Positions 1 to 8,100 of a DNA stretch of 64,000 bases are shown one piece after another. Below the pieces are notes generated by a model. That model was given only the letters and a program-made list of their open reading frames with translations. It did no database searches and was not told where the DNA came from. How positions within the stretch are numbered: the first letter of the stretch is position 1; the number at the start of each line of letters is the position of its first letter. Both the position numbers and the translations under genes were made by a program. The DNA comes from Vreelandella titanicae BH1 (GTDB lineage: Bacteria; Pseudomonadota; Gammaproteobacteria; Pseudomonadales; Halomonadaceae), in the NCBI RefSeq assembly GCF_000336575.1, contig NZ_AOPO01000004.1:62001-126000 (forward strand). The letters run 5' to 3'.

Positions 1-1
1 T

Positions 2-673
2 GGCGCTGGTTGCGAATTGGCTGGCTGCGCCCTGGTAGGCGGCGAAACCGCCGAAATGCCGGGTATGTACGAAGGCAGCGACTACGATTTAGCGGGCTTT
101 TGCGTGGGCGTGGTTGAAAAAGCAAATATTTTAGATGGCAGCAAAGTGGCCGAAGGCGATGTCATATTGGGACTTGCCTCATCCGGGCCACACTCCAACG
201 GCTACTCATTGATTCGTAAAATCCTTGAGGTTAGCGACGCTTCGCTAGAGACCGACATCGACGGTAAAACCCTTGGCGATGCGCTGATGGCCCCCACCCG
301 TATCTATGTCAAATCACTGCTCTCCTTGATGCGCGGTAGCGAGATTGCCGTGCATGCGTTATCACACATCACCGGTGGCGGTTTGCTTGAAAACATTCCT
401 CGCGTACTGCCGGACAACCTCGCTGCGCATATTGATATTGCCAGTTGGCAGCGACCAGCCGTGTTTGATTGGCTACAGGCCAATGGAAACGTGAATGAAA
501 CTGAAATGCACCGCGTGCTCAATTGCGGTATTGGGATGGTCGTTGTGGTGCCGCAGCATCAAGCAAAACAGGCAATGGCTCACCTGGAAGCCGAAGGCGA
601 ATCCGTTTATCGTCTAGGGCAGATCGTTGAACGCCAAGGGGACGCCGTTATTTTGGAGAACCTCTCGGCATGA
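2..673 (+). CDS. purM: Phosphoribosylformylglycinamidine cyclo-ligase, C-terminal part (cut by window edge)
   Basis: Makes aminoimidazole ribonucleotide (AIR) from FGAM with ATP, a cytosolic step of purine synthesis. The reading frame is open from base 2, so the gene begins outside the window; about 224 of the roughly 345 residues usual for the family are present. The motif [11 protein letters not shown], a hallmark of PurM, is seen near the start of the visible part, followed by the glycine-rich [16 protein letters not shown] segment and [13 protein letters not shown]. The stop overlaps the purN start (ATGA), so the two are translationally coupled in a purMN operon, as in many gammaproteobacteria. 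Confidence 0.97.
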   Translation, partial: GAGCELAGCALVGGETAEMPGMYEGSDYDLAGFCVGVVEKANILDGSKVAEGDVILGLASSGPHSNGYSLIRKILEVSDASLETDIDGKTLGDALMAPTRIYVKSLLSLMRGSEIAVHALSHITGGGLLENIPRVLPDNLAAHIDIASWQRPAVFDWLQANGNVNETEMHRVLNCGIGMVVVVPQHQAKQAMAHLEAEGESVYRLGQIVERQGDAVILENLSA

Positions 674-1425
674 CCAATACGGACTACCAGAGCGATACCA
701 TTAAAGACGTAACACCAGAGCCTCTCGGTGCACGCCGCATTGTCGTGCTTATCTCTGGCAGCGGTAGCAATCTTCAGGCGCTGATTGATGCTCAGTCCCA
801 CGACCGCTTAGGCGGCGGTGAGATTGTCGCAGTGATTTCCAATATTGCTGACGCCTATGGTTTGAAACGCGCACACGAAGCGGGCATTGAAGCGGTTGCC
901 CTCCCCCACAGGGAGTATGATAGTCGCGAAGCCTACGACGGCGCCTTGATCAAAGTCATTGAGCGTCACGAGCCGGATCTGATTGTACTGGCGGGCTTTA
1001 TGCGCATTTTGACGCCTCGCTTTGTGCAGCGCTTCCTGGGCCGTATGCTGAATATCCATCCTTCATTGCTGCCAGACTACCAAGGGCTCAACACTCACGC
1101 CCGCGCCCTGGCAGACGGTGTTGCCAGCCACGGCTGTAGCGTTCACTTCGTCACCGAAGAGCTAGACGGTGGCCCAGTGGTACTGCAAGCGGAGCTGCTG
1201 GTCAACGCGGACGACACGGCTGAAACACTGCAAGAGAAGGTTCGCTCCCGGGAACACCTAATCTACCCGATTGCAGTGCAGTGGTTTTTGGAAGGCAGGC
1301 TGCAGTTCAGTGCCGAAGGCGCCAAAATGGACGGTCATCTGCTACCGGAACACGGTATGCGGCTTTCCCACGCTGATGCTGCAGAAGAGCTTGATGAGGA
1401 GCTCGACGAAGAGTCGCAGGATTAG
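670..1425 (+). CDS. purN: Phosphoribosylglycinamide formyltransferase
   Basis: Transfers a formyl group from 10-formyl-THF to GAR in purine synthesis. The N-terminal [15 protein letters not shown] loop binds phosphate; the family's catalytic Asn and His are in LNIHPSLLP and the catalytic Asp is in TEELDGGP. At 251 residues it is longer than the usual ~212: a ~20-residue N-terminal extension precedes the Rossmann strand and the C-terminus ends in a Glu/Asp-rich tail ([12 protein letters not shown]), in keeping with a halophilic proteome. It overlaps purM by four bases and ends before a strong bidirectional terminator. Confidence 0.96.
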   Translation: MTNTDYQSDTIKDVTPEPLGARRIVVLISGSGSNLQALIDAQSHDRLGGGEIVAVISNIADAYGLKRAHEAGIEAVALPHREYDSREAYDGALIKVIERHEPDLIVLAGFMRILTPRFVQRFLGRMLNIHPSLLPDYQGLNTHARALADGVASHGCSVHFVTEELDGGPVVLQAELLVNADDTAETLQEKVRSREHLIYPIAVQWFLEGRLQFSAEGAKMDGHLLPEHGMRLSHADAAEELDEELDEESQD

Positions 1426-1450
1426 CATGAAAACGTCATCATAAGCATTG

Positions 1451-1487
1451 AAAAGCGCCTTACGTTTTTGCCGTAAGGCGCTTTTTT
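1451..1487. terminator. Bidirectional intrinsic terminator between purN and dcd
   Basis: An A-run, a near-perfect hairpin (AAGCGCCTTACG paired with CGTAAGGCGCTT, loop of about five bases) and a T-run lie between the convergent purN and dcd genes, so the structure can end transcripts from both sides. Confidence 0.85.
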
Positions 1488-1508
1488 GTAGCAATGTACT
1501 TCGTATAA

Positions 1509-2075
1509 CTAGGTACGCGGCAAGGTTACCCCACGCTGCCCCATATACTTTCCGCCCCGGTCTTTATACGAGGTTTCGCATACTTCGTCGGACTCTAAGA
1601 ACAACATCTGGGCGACGCCCTCATGAGCGTAGATTTTTGCCGGCAGGTTGGTGGTGTTAGAGAATTCCAGCGTAACGTGGCCCTCCCACTCGGGCTCCAG
1701 CGGCGTCACGTTGACAATAATGCCGCAGCGCGCGTAGGTGGATTTCCCCAGGCAAATAGTCAGCACGTTACGGGGAATACGGAAATACTCCACCGTGCGC
1801 GCCAGCGCAAAAGAGTTCGGCGGAATAATACAGACATCGCCTTTAATATCGACGAAGCTGTTCGCGTCAAACGCTTTGGGATCAACAATCGCTGAGTGAA
1901 TATTGGTGAAGACTTTGAATTCGTCTGAGCAGCGCACATCGTAACCGTAGCTTGAGGTGCCGTAGGAAATCACGCGCTGTTCGTTCACGTAGCGCACTTG
2001 CTCGGCTTCAAACGGCTCAATCATCGCGTCGCTTTTGGCCATGCGACGAATCCAATTATCAGATTTGATACTCAT
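1509..2075 (-). CDS. dcd: dCTP deaminase
   Basis: Deaminates dCTP to dUTP, feeding dUMP for thymidylate synthesis. The 188-residue length fits the trimeric family. Visible motifs are [27 protein letters not shown] with the family's substrate-binding and catalytic residues, and [10 protein letters not shown]; the C-terminus [13 protein letters not shown] is typical of the bacterial monofunctional enzyme. It faces purN across a shared terminator and starts 11 bases after the end of apbC on the same strand, so the two may be co-transcribed. Confidence 0.96.
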   Translation of the reverse strand: MSIKSDNWIRRMAKSDAMIEPFEAEQVRYVNEQRVISYGTSSYGYDVRCSDEFKVFTNIHSAIVDPKAFDANSFVDIKGDVCIIPPNSFALARTVEYFRIPRNVLTICLGKSTYARCGIIVNVTPLEPEWEGHVTLEFSNTTNLPAKIYAHEGVAQMLFLESDEVCETSYKDRGGKYMGQRGVTLPRT

Positions 2076-2086
2076 TTATGTCGTTA

Positions 2087-2887
2087 TCACTCACTAAAGG
2101 AAATAGTTGGGCCGTCGCCTTGATTCGCGCTAACCGCTTCAGCGACTTTTTGGGCAATAGTCGCAAAGGTTTGACTCACCGCCCCGTCAGGTTCGGATAC
2201 CACACTCGGGCGTCCCGAATCTGTCAGCTCTCGGATGGAGAGCGTCAGCGGCAGGCGTCCAAGTACTTGGGTATCGTACTCCTGGGCGATATTATCGCCA
2301 CCACCTGTGCCGAAAATAGCCGCTTCATGGCCGCACTTTTCGCAGTGGTAGAGGCTCATATTTTCCACCACGCCAAGCACCGGCACGTTGACCTTGCGGA
2401 ACATTTCGATCCCTTTACGGGCATCTAACAGCGCAATATCCTGTGGGGTGGTCACAATCACCGCCCCTGCCACCGGCACTTTCTGGGCCAGGGTCAGTTG
2501 GATATCGCCAGTACCTGGGGGCATGTCGATCAATAGAAAATCGAGATTATCCCATTGGGTTTGCGTCAGCATCTGCTGAAACGCGCCCACTACCATCGGC
2601 CCGCGCCACACCATTGGCTCACGGGTATTGACCATAAATGCCATCGACATGGCCTGAATGCCATGGGCCTGGAGCGGAAGGAATTTGTCATTACTTGCCG
2701 CCTGGGGGCGCGTACCCTCTTTAACACCGAGCATTTGTGCCTGGCTGGGTCCATAGATATCCGCATCCAGGACACCCACGCGATAGCCCTGTGCTGCCAG
2801 CGCTAATGCCAAATTCACGGTGACGGTGGATTTTCCCACGCCTCCCTTGCCCGATGCCACTGCAATAATATGTTTAACCCCATCCAT
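2087..2887 (-). CDS. apbC: Iron-sulfur cluster carrier ATPase, Mrp/ApbC type, short form
   Basis: P-loop ATPase of the Mrp/NBP35 family thought to carry and deliver Fe-S clusters. The deviant Walker A GKGGVGKST lies at residues ~14-22, DADIYGPS follows, and the paired cysteines CEKCG that bind the cluster lie near residue 180. At 266 residues it lacks the N-terminal DUF59-like domain of the ~370-residue E. coli Mrp and starts almost directly at the P-loop domain. The long gap upstream suggests its own promoter; dcd follows closely. Confidence 0.92.
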   Translation of the reverse strand: MDGVKHIIAVASGKGGVGKSTVTVNLALALAAQGYRVGVLDADIYGPSQAQMLGVKEGTRPQAASNDKFLPLQAHGIQAMSMAFMVNTREPMVWRGPMVVGAFQQMLTQTQWDNLDFLLIDMPPGTGDIQLTLAQKVPVAGAVIVTTPQDIALLDARKGIEMFRKVNVPVLGVVENMSLYHCEKCGHEAAIFGTGGGDNIAQEYDTQVLGRLPLTLSIRELTDSGRPSVVSEPDGAVSQTFATIAQKVAEAVSANQGDGPTISFSE

Positions 2888-2978
2888 TCAATGGCACTCC
2901 TCGTTTTAAGCTCTTAATAACTGAATTAACGTTGAGTGAATGATACGCCTCACAGCCAAAATCATAAACCAACAACAA

Positions 2979-3018
2979 GTGGGCGGATGCCGGTTCCCCG
3001 ACATCCGCCCTCACTTTT
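2979..3018. terminator. Strong hairpin between the coiled-coil gene and apbC
   Basis: GGGCGGATGCCGG (2981-2993) pairs with CCGACATCCGCCC (2998-3010) around a four-base loop. The clear T-run lies on the plus-strand side; on the minus strand, which carries the gene just upstream, the U-stretch is weak. Probably ends transcription of the coiled-coil gene. Confidence 0.6.
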
Positions 3019-3061
3019 CTAACGCGAAAGGTGCGTTACAGCATTACTATCCCGCCACTTA

Positions 3062-4231
3062 TTAGCCAGCGTTTTGCTGCGACTCTTCACTGCCACCATC
3101 GCTGTCATTGGCGCTCTCACTTGAAGAGTTCCCATCTGACGAGCCCCCATTCGACGAGCTATCAGAAGAGCTGCTCGGGGAAGATGATGCAGCCTCACCC
3201 GCTGACTCTTCTGCATCGGCCAAACGGCTGTCTAATGTCGACAGCTCATCGCGCCATTCACTTAACTGGCTCTCTAAACGCTCTAGCTGGCTTTCACGCT
3301 TTTCGATATCACTCTCAACGCTGGCCACTTCTTCACGCCCAATATCCAGGGCAACCATGACGTCATCCAGCTCACTGCGCACCTGACTCAAGCTCTGCTC
3401 TTCTTCTTCGCGCAGCGCCGTTAGCGAATCAACATCACTTTGCAGCTCATCGCGTTCGCTGGTGAGTGAGTCACGCTCATTTTTTAGCTCACCAAGCTCG
3501 CTCTGGACACTCGAAATTTCCTCTTCTAAGCCACTTAGCTGTTCATTTGACTGGCTAATCTGATCTTCCAGCGAGGACAACTCATCTTCGGTATTGCCCA
3601 GCTCTTCGATCGCTTGCTGACGCTGCTGCTCCGCTTCCTGACGGGCAGCCTCAGCCTCCTGGCGGGCTTCTTCAGCACTAGAACGCGCTTCTTCTACTTG
3701 CTGGAGGGCACTTTCCGCCTCATCCCGAGTGCTGGTGATTTGATCACGCTCTTCGCGCAACGCAGTCATCTCGCTTTCAGCGCTCTCTACCTGCTCATTA
3801 AGAGAGGCAATTTCTTCTTCCAGCGCATCGCGCTCGGACTCAAGCTCTTCTAAACGCGACTGCACATCGCTGACATTGCCTTGGGCACTCTCAAGCGACG
3901 AGCTGGCCTCTTGCTGTTGAGCCTCAAGGGACGCCATCTCCTCTTGCAGCGCGGCTAAATTGGTTTCAGCTTCCTCAATTTCGCTAATGCGCTGGCTCAT
4001 TTGGCTATTTTCCTGCTCAGCGCTGGCGAGCTGCTCTTCTAAGCTATCGACACGATCCTGGCGAGAACCTGCATTAGACTGCGCCATAATGGCCCAGATA
4101 ACGGCAATGGCGGCGATACCAGCAATCGCTTTTACCCGGTTATCTTGAAAGAGGGTTTTCATGTCCGACTTTTTAGCCGGTTCTGGCTTGTTGGCAGGCG
4201 ACTGGTGATCCGAGTGGTTTGCTTCCGACAT
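3062..4231 (-). CDS. Membrane-anchored long coiled-coil protein, function unknown
   Basis: A 389-residue protein with a short charged N-terminus, one transmembrane helix at residues ~33-52 (VKAIAGIAAIAVIWAIMAQS), then ~280 residues of almost unbroken heptad-rich sequence full of Glu, Gln, Ser and Arg (repeats such as SSAEEARQEAEAARQEAEQQ), ending in a low-complexity Ser/Asn/Gly/Asp tail. The topology suggests an inner-membrane anchor with a long periplasmic rod. No enzymatic motif is seen. It is bounded by a hairpin downstream and its own leader upstream, so it is probably a single-gene unit. Homologues are likely annotated only as hypothetical in the group; role unknown. Confidence 0.8.
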   Translation of the reverse strand: MSEANHSDHQSPANKPEPAKKSDMKTLFQDNRVKAIAGIAAIAVIWAIMAQSNAGSRQDRVDSLEEQLASAEQENSQMSQRISEIEEAETNLAALQEEMASLEAQQQEASSSLESAQGNVSDVQSRLEELESERDALEEEIASLNEQVESAESEMTALREERDQITSTRDEAESALQQVEEARSSAEEARQEAEAARQEAEQQRQQAIEELGNTEDELSSLEDQISQSNEQLSGLEEEISSVQSELGELKNERDSLTSERDELQSDVDSLTALREEEEQSLSQVRSELDDVMVALDIGREEVASVESDIEKRESQLERLESQLSEWRDELSTLDSRLADAEESAGEAASSSPSSSSDSSSNGGSSDGNSSSESANDSDGGSEESQQNAG

Positions 4232-4435
4232 TATGCGTTCCTCTATGGTCTTAGCTAACGTTTGTCCAAGCTAACAACAATCAGTTGCGCGATGATCAAG
4301 TACATAGGTAATGCGCTAACCGTGAATGCTCTCCCCCTTCAGCATACACAGCTCACTGTATCTAGCCAGTCTGTTTGCAAAATCGTGTACAAATGTTGCT
4401 ACTGCGTTACCAGACATGTAGGAACGATTATTATT

Positions 4436-5257
4436 TTAGCCAGAAGGAGGATGCTTTCCCTCATGAAAACCAGAGGCCTCTCCGCTCAGCACATCAAACC
4501 AATCCAGTGTGGTATGCAGTGACACTACGCTGCCCACTATTAGCAGCGTAGGCGGTTTAATGTGGCCCGCCAAGAAAGTATCTGGTAATCCAGATAACGT
4601 CCCCACGTGGGTACGCTGTCGGCGGGTCGTGCCCTGTTCAATCAGCGCCAGCGGTGTGTCTGGCGCTAAACCATGCTTAACCAGCGCCTGGCTGATCACC
4701 TTTACGGTGCCCAGCCCCATATAAAACACCAAGGTTTGCCCAGGCCGCGCTAACGCATCCCAATCAAGCTCACACTCCCCCTGCTGTAAATGCCCGGTGA
4801 TGAAACGCACCGACTGGGCATGGTCGCGATGGGTCAAAGGAATGCCCGCATACGCCGCGCAGCCTGATGCCGCCGTCACCCCTGGGATGACTTCCACGCT
4901 CACTTGTGCTGCCACCAGCGCCTCAAGCTCCTCTCCGCCACGGCCAAAAATAAACGGATCACCACCTTTAAGGCGCACGACACGCTTACCCTGCTGAGCC
5001 CACTTTACAAGCGCTTGATTAATCCCCTCTTGAGGGACGCTGTGCAGAGAGCGTGCTTTACCCACATAAAATCGCTGCGCCTGTGGCGGTATAAAGGCGA
5101 CTATTTCACCGCTAACCAAGCGGTCGTACAGCACCACTTCAGCGGACTGCAGTCGCTTATACGCTTTTAGCGTCAATAACTCCGGGTCGCCAGGGCCCGC
5201 GCCCACTAGACTTACCAAGCCGTATGGCTGAGCCGTTTGCTCTCGTCCTGCTTCCAA
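4436..5257 (-). CDS. cobA: Uroporphyrinogen-III C-methyltransferase (SUMT)
   Basis: Adds two SAM-derived methyl groups to uroporphyrinogen III, giving precorrin-2 for siroheme or cobalamin. Motifs are LVSLVGAGPGDPELLTLKA, VYGKA-like FYVGKARSLHS, RLKGGDPFIFGRGGEE and VIPGVTAASGCAAYAG, the SAM- and substrate-binding signature of the family. I choose a TTG start at 5257, preceded by GGGGTGG; a GTG at 5317 would add a 20-residue hydrophobic, AT-rich extension without an RBS. No CysG dehydrogenase domain is fused, so this is the stand-alone form. Divergent from a diguanylate cyclase across an AT-rich spacer. Confidence 0.9.
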   Translation of the reverse strand: MEAGREQTAQPYGLVSLVGAGPGDPELLTLKAYKRLQSAEVVLYDRLVSGEIVAFIPPQAQRFYVGKARSLHSVPQEGINQALVKWAQQGKRVVRLKGGDPFIFGRGGEELEALVAAQVSVEVIPGVTAASGCAAYAGIPLTHRDHAQSVRFITGHLQQGECELDWDALARPGQTLVFYMGLGTVKVISQALVKHGLAPDTPLALIEQGTTRRQRTHVGTLSGLPDTFLAGHIKPPTLLIVGSVVSLHTTLDWFDVLSGEASGFHEGKHPPSG

Positions 5258-5340
5258 GAATCCACCCCAGGAATAAAAAAGTTTTTTAATATGCAAAAAA
5301 GTAATTAATTTTACCACTAAATGCCAATAACACCTTGTCT

Positions 5341-5387
5341 ATTGCTTATAATGCAATCGAATATATATAAATAGAACATATATATTC
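5341..5387. promoter_or_regulatory. AT-rich dyads in the cobA/cyclase intergenic region
   Basis: GAATATATAT (5359-5368) and ATATATATTC (5378-5387) form a perfect 10-base inverted repeat with a 9-base spacer. Just before it, ATTGC (5341-5345) and GCAAT (5353-5357) form a second small dyad. The spacer between the divergent genes is much richer in A and T than its surroundings. It may be an operator or a promoter region; no cognate regulator is encoded beside it. Confidence 0.4.
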
Positions 5388-5500
5388 TAAAAAAATATAG
5401 ATAATAGCCATTTTGTCTGCAATGGCTTACATCCTGATTACGTATTTAGGGCTAATCTTCACGATCGAATTTAAATTGGCATATGTTTGGAGATTCACGC

Positions 5501-6403
5501 ATGCCCGTGAATGATATAGACGCACCAGAGCGAGTCAGTGCAGACCACCTCGTACCCCACATACCAGGCGTTATCTTTCAGTTTCATCGCGCGCGCAATG
5601 GCCATATGCGGTTCCCCTACTTGGAGGGCGGCGGCGTGGCTCTCAAACATATTGACCGGGAACTGCTCGCCGAAAATGCAGGGCAGCTAGTTGAGCAACT
5701 GACCGGCAACGACCACCCCAAGATAATGTCCGCTATCGAACGCTCAGCCCGCTGGATGTTGCCTCTAACCACACGCTTTAGGCTACCGTTTCCACAAGAC
5801 AAACCACACTGGATTGCGGTTAGCGCCAAACCCAAGCCCGTCGTCGATGGCGTGCAGTGGAACGGCATAATGATGGATATTAGCGATCAAGTCAGCGAAG
5901 AGCAGCGGCTGCGCAAACTATGCGATACAGACCCCCTGACTCAACTCCCCAATCGGCGCAAGCTCATGATGCACTTAACCCATGTTGCATCGCTTAGCGC
6001 CCGCCACGGCACACCGCTCTCCATCATGATGATCGATATTGATCACTTTAAGCGGCTTAATGATCGTTGGGGACATCTGCACGGGGATGATGTGCTTAAA
6101 CAGTTGGCAACCTACGCCCAGTCGCTGCTGCGTTGCGAAGACATGGTGGCTCGGTTGGGAGGAGAAGAGTTTATGGTCGTGCTGCCGCTTACTCCGCTGC
6201 AGCAATGCCATGCACTTGCCGACCGCTTACGCCAGGCTATCAGTGTACGCGACTTCGGTATGGGGCCAGGCCAAGTGACGCTGAGTATTGGGGTTGCCGA
6301 ATATCGCTGTGGCGAACCCCTCACGAGTCTGATCGAGCGGGCCGACCAGGCGCTGTATAGCGCCAAAGACGTTGGTCGTGACTGCGTTTGCCATCTACGC
6401 TGA
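5501..6403 (+). CDS. Diguanylate cyclase with N-terminal PAS-like sensor
   Basis: Makes cyclic di-GMP from two GTP. Residues ~10-130 form a PAS-like domain ending in the usual GIMMDISDQVSEEQRL linker; the GGDEF domain follows, with DPLTQLPNRR, DIDHFKRLNDRWGH and the active-site variant GGEEF. No obvious RxxD inhibitory site stands directly before GGEEF. No membrane segment is seen, so it is probably cytosolic. The ATG at 5501 has GGAG eight bases upstream and is preferred over the ATG at 5483. phhB follows after 30 bases in the same direction. Confidence 0.9.
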   Translation: MPVNDIDAPERVSADHLVPHIPGVIFQFHRARNGHMRFPYLEGGGVALKHIDRELLAENAGQLVEQLTGNDHPKIMSAIERSARWMLPLTTRFRLPFPQDKPHWIAVSAKPKPVVDGVQWNGIMMDISDQVSEEQRLRKLCDTDPLTQLPNRRKLMMHLTHVASLSARHGTPLSIMMIDIDHFKRLNDRWGHLHGDDVLKQLATYAQSLLRCEDMVARLGGEEFMVVLPLTPLQQCHALADRLRQAISVRDFGMGPGQVTLSIGVAEYRCGEPLTSLIERADQALYSAKDVGRDCVCHLR

Positions 6404-6433
6404 TAAGGCATACTCAATTGCAGGAGCCAAACA

Positions 6434-6772
6434 ATGACAAGGCTAGCCGACGCCATTTGTGAACCGTGCAGCAAAGATGCTCAACCTTTAAGTAAAGATG
6501 AAGCCCAAGAGCGGCTAAAAAGCCTCAGCCAGTGGCAGATTGTCGAGCACGATGGCATCATGAAGCTGTCGCGAAGTTTTAAATTCCGTGACTTTGCCAG
6601 CGCATTGGCATTTACCCAAGGCGTTGGCGATATTGCAGAGCAGGCTGGCCATCACCCCGTTATCGTGACCGAGTGGGGCAAAGCCACCGTCACGTGGTGG
6701 TCTCACGCTATTAAAGGCCTGCATCTTAATGACTTCATTCTTGCCGCCAGAACCGACGAGGTAGCCGAATAA
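6434..6772 (+). CDS. phhB: Pterin-4a-carbinolamine dehydratase
   Basis: Dehydrates 4a-hydroxytetrahydrobiopterin, recycling the cofactor of phenylalanine hydroxylase. The 112-residue protein carries the AGHHPVIVTEWG histidine motif and the TWWSHAIKGLHLNDF C-terminus of the family. Its stop codon is followed at once by the aminotransferase start, so the two genes are coupled. This is the phhB-phhC part of a phenylalanine/tyrosine catabolic operon; no phhA (the hydroxylase) is present in the window. Confidence 0.93.
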   Translation: MTRLADAICEPCSKDAQPLSKDEAQERLKSLSQWQIVEHDGIMKLSRSFKFRDFASALAFTQGVGDIAEQAGHHPVIVTEWGKATVTWWSHAIKGLHLNDFILAARTDEVAE

Positions 6773-7963
6773 ATGTTTGAGCATATTGAGCGAGTCCCAG
6801 GAGATGCCATTCTCGGGCTGATCGAAGCTTTCAAGAAAGATACCAATCCGCAAAAGGTGGATTTAGGTGTTGGTGTTTACCGCGATACCCAAGGCAATAC
6901 GCCGGTAATGCGCGCCGTTAAGGAAGCAGAAGCTCGCCTGCTCAAGAATGAAACGACGAAAACCTATATCGGTTCTCACGGCGCGCCCAGCTATGGTGAA
7001 GTAGTACTTCCCATGGTTTTCGGTGCTGAGTCACCGGTACTCAAAGCCAACCGTGCCAGCGCTACCCAGTCGCCTGGCGGCACCGGCGCCCTGCGCCTAG
7101 CAGCCGACTTCATTTCCACTCAGTTGCCGGGCAAAGGTATCTGGGTAAGCGACCCAACATGGCCCAACCACCACGGTATTTTTACCGCCGCGGGTATTGA
7201 GCTGCACAAGTACCCCTACGTTGACCCCGACAACCGTCTCGACTTCGACGGTATGCGTACAGCGCTAAAAAGCATTCCAGAAGGCGATGTAGTCGTACTC
7301 CACGCCTGCTGTCATAACCCGACCGGGTTTGACCTTTCCCACGACCAGTGGCAGGAAGTATTAGAGATCGTCCGTGAGCGCAAGCTGCTGCCGCTGATCG
7401 ACTTTGCCTATCAGGGCTTTGGCGAAGGGCTGGACGAGGATGCTTACGGCGTTCGCTTACTGGCGGAAAACCTCGACGAAGCGATCATCACCAGCTCCTG
7501 CTCCAAGAACTTCGGTATTTATTGTGAGCGTACCGGCTGCTTGATCATGGTGGCAAAAGACAGCGAGCAGATGGACAACATTCGCTCACAGGTCGCGATC
7601 GTGGCACGGGAAAACTACTCAAACCCGCCTGCGCACGGCGGCGCTATCGTCAGTGAGATCCTCCACGATCCAGAGCTGACTGCGCTATGGCGTGAAGAGC
7701 TCACCGAAATGCGTGACCGTATCAATACTCTGCGTCGCGATTTCGTTGAAGCACTGAAACCCTATGGCCTGGACGAGAAGTACGCCTGCGTAGCTGAACA
7801 GCGCGGTATGTTCTCCTACACAGGCTTAACGCCGGAACAGGTAGATCGGTTGCGCGATGAGTTTGGCATCTACATGGTACGCTCGGGTCGCGCTAACGTA
7901 GCGGGCTTCTCCCATGAGAACCTGCCCTACCTGGCCAAAGCGATTGCCGCTGTCAACGACTAG
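6773..7963 (+). CDS. phhC: Aromatic amino acid aminotransferase (class I, PLP)
   Basis: Transaminates tyrosine, phenylalanine or aspartate with 2-oxoglutarate. The 396-residue length and motifs fit the aspartate/aromatic aminotransferase I subgroup: VDLGVGVYRD at the N-terminus, HACCHNPTG, DFAYQGFGEG and the PLP lysine in SSCSKNFGIYCERTG; the substrate-binding Arg is in MVRSGRANVAG. The start abuts the phhB stop, which supports an aromatic-catabolism role (PhhC/TyrB-like), but the sequence alone cannot separate it from a general aspartate aminotransferase. A terminator follows within 25 bases. Confidence 0.9.
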   Translation: MFEHIERVPGDAILGLIEAFKKDTNPQKVDLGVGVYRDTQGNTPVMRAVKEAEARLLKNETTKTYIGSHGAPSYGEVVLPMVFGAESPVLKANRASATQSPGGTGALRLAADFISTQLPGKGIWVSDPTWPNHHGIFTAAGIELHKYPYVDPDNRLDFDGMRTALKSIPEGDVVVLHACCHNPTGFDLSHDQWQEVLEIVRERKLLPLIDFAYQGFGEGLDEDAYGVRLLAENLDEAIITSSCSKNFGIYCERTGCLIMVAKDSEQMDNIRSQVAIVARENYSNPPAHGGAIVSEILHDPELTALWREELTEMRDRINTLRRDFVEALKPYGLDEKYACVAEQRGMFSYTGLTPEQVDRLRDEFGIYMVRSGRANVAGFSHENLPYLAKAIAAVND

Positions 7964-7985
7964 CTAGCAAGCATTGCCGCACTAC

Positions 7986-8014
7986 AAACGCCCAGGCCTA
8001 CCTGGGCGTTTTTG
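7986..8014 (+). terminator. Intrinsic terminator after phhBC
   Basis: AAACGCCCAGG pairs with CCTGGGCGTTT around a four-base loop and is followed by a T-run; it lies just after the aminotransferase stop. Confidence 0.85.
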
Positions 8015-8100
8015 TGTGCCGAACACTTGACCGATTAGTCAACACTTCGGCACACTCAGCGTTGCCTTGTATACAACACACCATAATCAAGAGGCCTAAC

